Source: Porites lobata (taxonomy: Eukaryota; Cnidaria; Anthozoa; Scleractinia; Poritidae). From it: a stretch of 64,000 bases of DNA. Each line of letters begins with the position of its first letter. Position 1 is the first letter of the stretch. Location of the stretch: the NCBI GenBank assembly GCA_942486035.1, contig CALNXK010000132.1:1570720-1634719 (forward strand). Direction: 5' to 3'. Shown piece after piece: positions 55,601 to 64,000 of the stretch. Under the pieces are notes generated by a model, which saw only the letters and a program-made list of their open reading frames with translations, did not search any database and had not been told where the DNA came from. The translations under genes and the position numbers were made by a program.

Positions 55601-58600
55601 ATGGTTTACTTAAGCGAATGAAGAACTGCAGAGTAACAGAGGGACATGCATTATTTTTGACATTGACCTTTTCAATTAGTGAAAGGACGTGAACAATATA
55701 CAGGTTATGAACCTCATAAATGATGGGCCAGCCGTTTGTGCTATGCCCTATATATAGATGTGTTTTTTTTTTTTTGAGACCTTTTCTAACCTAACTGATC
55801 CAAACCTTTAGCGTAGGTAAGCGTGGAACAGGTTAGACCAGAATGTACTTTGTAATGATTTTACATGACCGCCTGCTGATTGTTTATTGATTTTGGACGG
55901 ACAACTATTTCATTTCCTGCTCGCAAATCACAGAATGCCAAAGAAATTGTTTTCAAGATAGACACACCAGTTTGTATCATCGCCAAAACAGCAATTACTT
56001 TGGCCCAGAAGTTCACTTGATGACAATTAAAGCGGGATAACACGTGATCGATGACGGCCGTGCGCTGGAAAATTTTCCTTTTTATGCGCTAATTCCTCAC
56101 AAAAGGCAAAAAGAAGATTCCGCTATGTAGAAAGTGCTTCGCAATACGTATTCTTGGCGAGAAAAATTCCAGCCATGTGATGCAAGTAAGGAGTTTCAAC
56201 GGTTAACCACGAGAATACATATCGACATTAAGAGGTCATAACAGACTAAGTTACTTTCCGTTTGCCGAAACGTGGTTAACCGTTGTAACACGAAGGAAGC
56301 AGTGTTTTCCTCAGTTTGAGCTGTCGTTTCCTTTGAGATTCAAATACAAGTTCACGTTTCAAAGCTCTCTTTTCATTTTCTCTGCCGACAATAGACAAAA
56401 ACACAGGGTTTCGCTTGAGAAATGCAGTCGAAATACAGACATATGCGCTTATGTCACGCTATTTGCGTTGCGTTATCATGTCACACAGTGTGTCACGAGG
56501 TGGGATTGAAAGTAATTGTTTTCGTGTACACTTGCAATGTTTGCTACGCTGTCCTTAGTTTTTTATTGAATTGGCCATGAATTTACCTTCACTTTTCCGT
56601 AGTTTCGATATTCACCGCAGTGACGGCCGCTCCTCACTAACGCTCCACATTTCCGTGGCCGGCCAGTGACTATCCCCACTACGTGTCAATCCTTACCCTA
56701 TCCGTGATTGTTTGGGCCTTAACAATCGGATAAAGTGAAGAACGAGAAATATTCACTTTATTAAAAATGTTTTCAGTACGCACCCCTTAAAATTCATCAA
56801 AAGTTGTACATAGGCGCGAGTTTCAGCGTCAGTTTTTAGGTTGTAAACCATATCGACGTTAATTCTGGATATCGCAGCCCTTTTATTACGTCATCGCGTA
56901 ATTCGAATTGGCCCTATAATTCGGTCGTGAATAAGTCTATGTCACCCCCACCACCAATAACATAATTATGTCATTGATTCCTTTAATCTCAGTTAAAATC
57001 AGTGTCATACACGGCTCAACTTGTGTGCAGTAGCACAATTTTGCATTCAGACAATGAGGGACAAAAGTGTTGACACACTTCCGTAAAATGGCCCCTTTTT
57101 GCATAGTGGATATACTTATCCCCTTCCCCTGTCTACCCCAACCCCTTCCCCCCAAAATCAATGTTGAATTTTGGACCCTCAAGTCTTTTTTTTACTTTCA
57201 GACAACATTGATTCGGGGATCGGGGATTTACGGCCTTTAAAAGGAATGAAATAATAAATGAATTAAATGTTTGTTAAAAACACCCTTTTTAAACAAGTGT
57301 GTCAACTACTTTTGTCCCTGATTGTCTGAAATATGTATCTGTGTTTTCCGGCTAGATTTTTGACGCTGCTGAATTTTTTGTGCGATGACCTTACTCTATG
57401 GGCCAAATTGGTTGTTTTAAACATCAATTTATAAAGTTTCGTCCTGGTTTGTAGTATACGTAGAGTAAAATGTACGAAGCGTATGTCATTACTTCAGCTT
57501 GTACTCCGCGCGCGTTCCTGATACCCTGTCGGGTCGAGACGAAATGATTTGTGTTGTGATCAATGCCGTTGCTGCGGATGTAATGTTTTCACAAGTATTA
57601 TCAATAGTGGAAAAAGGATGGAAACATTAAGGTACAATGAAAATTGTTCTGGTAAATGGTTTACTTAAGCGAATGAAGAACTGCAGAGTAACAGAGGGAC
57701 ATGCATTATTTTTGACATTGACCTTTTCAATTAGTGAAAGGACGTGAACAATATACAGGTTATGAACCTCATAAATGATGGGCCAGCCGTTTGTGCTATG
57801 CCCTATATATAGATGTGTTTTTTTTTTTTTGAGACCTTTTTCTAACCTAACTGATCCAAACCTTTAGCGTAGGTAAGCGTGGAACAGGTTAGACCAGAAT
57901 GTACTTTGTAATGATTTTACATGACCGCCTGCTGATTGTTTATTGATTTTGGACGGACAACTATTTCATTTCCCTGCTCGCAAATCACAGAATGCCAAAG
58001 AAATTGTTTTCAAGATAGACACACCAGTTTGTATCATCGCCAAAACAGCAATTACTTTGGCCCAGAAGTTCACTTGATGACAATTAAAGCGGGATAACAC
58101 GTGATCGATGACGGCCGTGCGCTGGAAAATTTTCTTTTTTTATGCGCTAATTCCTCACAAAAGGCAAAAAGAAGATTCCGCTATGTAGAAAGTGCTTCGC
58201 AATACGTATTCTTGGCGAGAAAAATTCCAGCCATGTGATGCAAGTAAGGAGTTTCAACGGTTAACCACGAGAATACATATCGACATTAAGAGGTCATAAC
58301 AGACTAAGTTACTTTCCGTTTGCCGAAACGTGGTTAACCGTTGTAACACGAAGGAAGCAGTGTTTTCCTCAGTTTGAGCTGTCGTTTCCTTTGAGATTCA
58401 AATACAAGTTCACGTTTCAAAGCTCTCTTTTCATTTTCTCTGCCGACAATAGACAAAAACACAGGGTTTCGCTTGAGAAATGCAGTCGAAATACAGACAT
58501 ATGCGCTTATGTCACGCTATTTGCGTTGCGTTATCATGTCACACAGTGTGTCACGAGGTGGGATTGAAAGTAATTGTTTTCGTGTACACTTGCAATGTCT

Positions 58601-61600
58601 GCTACGCTGTCCTTAGTTTTTTATTGAATTGGCCATGAATTTACCTTCACTTTTCCGTAGTTTCGATATTCACCGCAGTGACGGCCGCTCCTCACTAACG
58701 CTCCACATTTCCGTGGCCGGCCAGTGACTATCCCCACTACGTGTCAATCCTTACCCTATCCGTGATTGTTTGGGCCTTAACAATCGGATAAAGTGAAGAA
58801 CGAGAAATATTCACTTTATTAAAAATGTTTTCAGTACGCACCCCTTTAAAATTCATCAAAAGTTGTACATAGGCGCGAGTTTCAGCGTCAGTTTTTAGGT
58901 TGTAAACCATATCGACGTTAATTCTGGATATCGCAGCCCTTTTATTACGTCATCGCGTAATTCGAATTGGCCCTATAATTCGGTCGTGAATAAGTCTATG
59001 TCACCCCACCACCAATAACATAATTATGTCATTGATTCCTTTAATCTCAGTTAAAATCAGTGTCATACACGGCTCAACTTGTGCAGTAGCACAATTTTGC
59101 ATTCAGACAATGAGGGACAAAAGTGTTGACACACTTCCGTAAAATGGCCCCTTTTTGCATAGTGGATATACTTATCCCTTCCCCTGTCTACCCCAACCCC
59201 TTCCCCCAAAATCAATGTTGAATTTTGGACCCTCAAGTCTTTTTTTTTACTTCAGACAACATTGATTCGGGGATCGGGGATTTACGGCCTTTAAAAGGAA
59301 TGAAATAATAAATGAATTAAATGTTTGTTAAAAACACCCCTTTTAAACAAGTGTGTCAACTACTTTTGTCCCTGATTGTCTGAAATATGTATCTGTGTTT
59401 TCCGGCTAGATTTTTGACGCTGCTGAATTTTTTGTGCGATGACCTTACTCTATGGGCCAAATTGGTTGTTTTTAAACATCAATTTATAAAGTTTCGTCCT
59501 GGTTTGTAGTATACGTAGAGTAAAATGTACGAAGCGTATGTCATTACTTCAGCTTGTACTCCCCGCGCGTTCCTGATACCCTGTCGGGTCGAGACGAAAT
59601 GATTTGTGTTGTGATCAATGCCGTTGCTGCGGATGTAATGTTTTCACAAGTATTATCAATAGTGGAAAAAGGATGGAAACATTAAGGTACAATGAAAATT
59701 GTTCTGGTAAATGGTTTACTTAAGCGAATGAAGAACTGCAGAGTAACAGAGGGGACATGCATTATTTTTGACATTGACCTTTTCAATTAGTGAAAGGACG
59801 TGAACAATATACAGGTTATGAACCTCATAAATGATGGGCCAGCCGTTTGTGCTATGCCCTATATATAGATGTGTTTTTTTTTTTGAGACCTTTTCTAACC
59901 TAACTGATCCAAACCTTTAGCGTAGGTAAGCGTGGAACAGGTTAGACCAGAATGTACTTTGTAATGATTTTACATGACCGCCTGCTGATTGTTTATTGAT
60001 TTTGGACGGACAACTATTTCATTTCCCTGCTCGCAAATCACAGAATGCCAAAGAAATTGTTTTCAAGATAGACACACCAGTTTGTATCATCGCCAAAACA
60101 GCAATTACTTTGGCCCAGAAGTTCACTTGATGACAATTAAAGCGGGATAACACGTGATCGATGACGGCCGTGCGCTGGAAAATTTTCCTTTTTATGCGCT
60201 AATTCCTCACAAAAGGCAAAAGAAGATTCCGCTATGTAGAAAGTGCTTCGCAATACGTATTCTTGGCGAGAAAAATTCCAGCCATGTGATGCAAGTAAGG
60301 AGTTTCAACGGTTAACCACGAGAATACATATCGACATTAAGAGGTCATAACAGACTAAGTTACTTTCCGTTTGCCGAAACGTGGTTAACCGTTGTAACAC
60401 GAAGGAAGCAGTGTTTTCCTCAGTTTGAGCTGTCGTTTCCTTTGAGATTCAAATACAAGTTCACGTTTCAAAGCTCTCTTTTCATTTTCTCTGCCGACAA
60501 TAGACAAAAACACAGGGTTTCGCTTGAGAAATGCAGTCGAAATACAGACATATGCGCTTATGTCACGCTATTTGCGTTGCGTTATCATGTCACACAGTGT
60601 GTCACGAGGTGGGATTGAAAGTAATTGTTTTCGTGTACACTTGCAATGTTTGCTACGCTGTCCTTAGTTTTTTTATTGAATTGGCCATGAATTTACCTTC
60701 ACTTTTCCGTAGTTTCGATATTCACCGCAGTGACGGCTGCTCCTCACTAACGCTCCACATTTCCGTGGCCGGCCAGTGACTATCCCCACTACGTGTCAAT
60801 CCTTACCCTATCCGTGATTGTTTGGGCCCTTAACAATCGGATAAAGTGAAGAACGAGAAATATTCACTTTATTAAAAATGTTTTCAGTACGCACCCCTTA
60901 AAATTCATCAAAAGTTGTACATAGGCGCGAGTTTCAGCGTCAGTTTTTAGGTTGTAAACCATATCGACGTTAATTCTGGATATCGCAGCCCTTTTATTAC
61001 GTCATCGCGTAATTCGAATTGGCCCTATAATTCGGTCGTGAATAAGTCTATGTCACCTCCCCACCACCAATAACATAATTATGTCATTGATTCCTTTAAT
61101 CTCAGTTAAAATCAGTGTCATACACGGCTCAACTTGTGTGCAGTAGCACAATTTTGCATTCAGACAACGAGGGACAAAAGTGTTGACACACTTCCGTAAA
61201 ATGGCCCTTTTTGCATAGTGGATATACTTATCCCTTTCCCCTGTCTACCCCAACCCCTTCCCCCCAAAATCAATGTTGAATTTTGGACCCTCAAGTCTTT
61301 TTTTTACTTCAGACGTACAACATTGATTCGGGGGATCGGGGATTTACGGCCTTTAAAAGGAATGAAATAATAAATGAATTAAATGTTTGTTAAAACACCC
61401 CTTTTAAACAAGTGTGTCAACTACTTTTGTCCCTGATTGTCTGAAATATGTATCTGTGTTTTCCGGCTAGATTTTTGACGCTGCTGAATTTTTGTGCGAT
61501 GACCTTACTCTATGGGCCAAATTGGTTGTTTTTAAACATCAATTTATAAAGTTTCGTCCTGGTTTGTAGTATACGTAGAGTAAAATGTACGAAGCGTATG

Positions 61601-64000
61601 TCATTACTTCAGCTTGTACTCCCCGCGCGTTCCTGATACCCTGTCGGGTCGAGACGAAATGATTTTGTGTTGTGATCAATGCCGTTGCTGCGGATGTAAT
61701 GTTTTCACAAGTATTATCAATAGTGGAAAAAGGATGGAAACATTAAGGTACAATGAAAATTGTTCTGGTAAATGGTTTACTTAAGCGAATGAAGAACTGC
61801 AGAGTAACAGAGGGGACATGCATTATTTTTGACATTGACCTTTTCAATTAGTGAAAGGACGTGAACAATATACAGGTTATGAACCTCATAAATGATGGGC
61901 CAGCCGTTTGTGCTATGCCCTATATATAGATGTGTTTTTTTATTTTTTGAGACCTTTTTCTAACCTAACTGATCCAAACCTTTAGCGTAGGTAAGCGTGG
62001 AACAGGTTAGACCAGAATGTACTTTGTAATGATTTTACATGACCGCCTGCTGATTGTTTATTGATTTTGGACGGACAACTATTTCATTTCCCTGCTCGCA
62101 AATCACAGAATGCCAAAGAAATTGTTTTCAAGATAGACACACCAGTTTGTATCATCGCCAAAACAGCAATTACTTTGGCCCAGAAGTTCACTTGATGACA
62201 ATTAAAGCGGGATAACACGTGATCGATGACGGCCGTGCGCTGGAAAATTTTCCTTTTTATGCGCTAATTCCTCACAAAAGGCAAAAGAAGATTCCGCTAT
62301 GTAGAAAGTGCTTCGCAATACGTATTCTTGGCGAGAAAAATTCCAGCCATGTGATGCAAGTAAGGAGTTTCAACGGTTAACCACGAGAATACATATCGAC
62401 ATTAAGAGGTCATAACAGACTAAGTTACTTTCCGTTTGCCGAAACGTGGTTAACCGTTGTAACACGAAAGGAAGCAGTGTTTTCCTCAGTTTGAGCTGTC
62501 GTTTCCTTTGAGATTCAAATACAAGTTCACGTTTCAAAGCTCTCTTTTCATTTTTCTCTGCCGACAATAGACAAAAACACAGGGTTTCGCTTTGAGAAAT
62601 GCAGTCGAAATACAGACATATGCGCTTATGTCACGCTATTTGCGTTGCGTTATCATGTCACACAGTGTGTCACGAGGTGGGATTGAAAGTAATTGTTTTC
62701 GTGTACACTTGCAATGTCTGCTACGCTGTCCTTAGTTTTTTATTGAATTGGCCATGAATTTACCTTCACTTTTCCGTAGTTTCGATATTCACCGCAGTGA
62801 CGGCTCCTCACTAACGCTCCACATTTCCGTGGCCGGCCAGTGACTATCCCCACTACGTGTCAATCCTTACCCTATCCGTGATTGTTTGGGTTTTAACAAT
62901 CGGATAAAGTGAAGAACGAGAAATATTCACTTTATTAAAAATGTTTTCAGTACGCACCCCTTAAAAATTCATCAAAAGTTGTACATAGGCGCGAGTTTCA
63001 GCGTCAGTTTTTAGGTTGTAAACCATATCGACGTTAATTCTGGATATCGCAGCCCTTTTATTACGTCATCGCGTAATTCGAATTGGCCCTATAATTCGGT
63101 CGTGAATAAGTCTATGTCACCCCACCACCAATAACATAATTATGTCATTGATTCCTTTAATCTCAGTTAAAATCAGTGTCATACACGGCTCAACTTGTGT
63201 GCAGTAGCACAATTTTGCATTCAGACAATGAGGGACAAAGTGTTGACACACTCCGTAAATGGCCCCTTTTTGCATAGTGGATATACTTATCCCCCTTCCT
63301 GTCTACCCCAACCCTTTCCCCCAAAATCAATGTTGAATTTTGGACCTCAAGTCTTTTTTTACTTCAGACAACATTGATTCTGGGATCAGATTACGGCCTT
63401 TAAAAGAATGAAATAATAAATGAATTAAATGTTTGTTAAAAACACCCCTTTTTAAACAAGTGTGTCAACTACTTTTGTCCCTGATTGTCTGAAATATATG
63501 TATCTGTGTTTTTCAGCTAGATTTTTGACGCTGCTGAATTTTTGTGCGATGACTTTTACTCTATGGGCCAAATTGGTTGTTTTTAAACATCAATTTATAA
63601 AGTTTCGTCCTGGTTTGTAGTATACGTAGAGTAAAATGTACGAAGCGTATGTCATTACTTCAGCTTGTACTCCCGCGCGTTCCTGATACCCTGTCGGGTC
63701 GAGACGAAATGGATTGTTATGATCAATGCCGTTGCTGCGGATGTAATGTTTTCAAAGTATTATCAATAGTGGAAAAAGGATGGAAACATTAAGGTACAAT
63801 GAAAATTGTTCTGGTAAATGGTTTACTTAAGCGAATGAAGAACTGCAGAGTAACAGAGGGACATGCATTATTTTTGACATTGACCTTTTCAATTAGTGAA
63901 AGGACGTGAACAAATACAGGTTATGAACCTCATAAATGATGGGCCAGCCGTTTGTGCTATGCCTATATATAGATGTGTTTTTTTTTTTGAGACCTTTTCT

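Larger units (their letters stand above)
50877..64000 (+). repeat. Tandem array of a roughly 2,058-bp unit, 6 full copies plus a partial
   Basis: The phrase GAGGGACAAA at the unit start recurs at 50881, 52939, 54999, 57056, 59112, 61169 and 63230, spacing 2058, 2060, 2057, 2056, 2057 and 2061. Units are nearly identical; most differences are single-base indels in homopolymers. The array starts abruptly at about 50877 and runs off the window. No unit carries a convincing gene: the 81-codon minus frame and the 82-codon plus frame open only in some copies. Confidence 0.95.

Noticed and set aside
60531..60779. 82-codon plus-strand ORF in one array unit
   Set aside because: Open only because of a homopolymer length change; other units are frameshifted.

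Overview
This is a eukaryotic, AT-rich, intron-containing window built almost entirely from mobile elements and their relics. The family mix points to a cnidarian, most likely an anthozoan such as a stony coral: a TNP2-type transposase gene, a Polinton/Maverick-like pseudovirus, a Gmr1-like Ty3/gypsy element, DIRS-like and LINE relics, a hammerhead-like motif and many small inverted-repeat elements. The organism call is inference from family content. No recognisable conserved host gene was found.

Layout. (1) 0.9-10.7 kb: two divergent gene models. A minus-strand spliced gene (exons at 4242-4297, 2722-2828, 1869-1978 and 916-1224, with agreeing splice phases) and a small coiled-coil ORF (5773-6060) lie back to back with a plus-strand, two-exon TNP2/EnSpm-like transposase gene (6397-10690). 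Its reading frame carries one internal TAG. (2) 10.7-14.7 kb: small inverted-repeat elements, a cluster of GGAAAAC-type motifs, an orphan coding segment and a small minus-strand ORF. (3) 14.75-24.24 kb: a decayed Polinton-like virus fragment. In order it has a protein-primed DNA polymerase B C-terminal part, a capsid-like protein, a Gly-rich protein, an adenain-like protease, a CxxC/acidic protein, a DUF5679-like zinc ribbon and a minor-capsid-like protein. The CxxC gene is split by a 4.2 kb transposon with 30-bp TIRs and an 8-bp target duplication, and that transposon contains a further MITE. (4) 24.8-33.7 kb: MITEs, LINE ORF1 and RT relics, and a DIRS-like gag fused to a DIRS-like RT/RNase H piece that is itself fused in frame to a second DNA polymerase B piece. 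(5) 33.9-43.1 kb: a Mutator-like element with long inverted repeats, split by a nearly intact 5,675-bp LTR retrotransposon (36446-42120; 439-bp LTRs, 5-bp target duplication). Its pol order is PR-INT-RT-RH although its RT and integrase are gypsy-like, which is the Gmr1 arrangement; its capsid region resembles the SCAN domain. (6) 45.2-49.3 kb: a roughly 4.1 kb structure with inverted arms of about 470 bp holding an RT relic, a pogo-like relic and a MITE rich in GGGTTACCC palindromes. (7) 50.88 kb to the window end: a tandem array of a roughly 2,058-bp unit, six full copies plus a partial seventh, running off the edge.

The genes do not form a pathway; the window is a nested record of insertions. 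The order can be read in places: Polinton, then the TIR transposon inside it; LINE, then the 897-bp transposon inside it; Mutator-like element, then the LTR element. All coordinates and repeats were read by eye. Family names rest on motif recognition without database searches.
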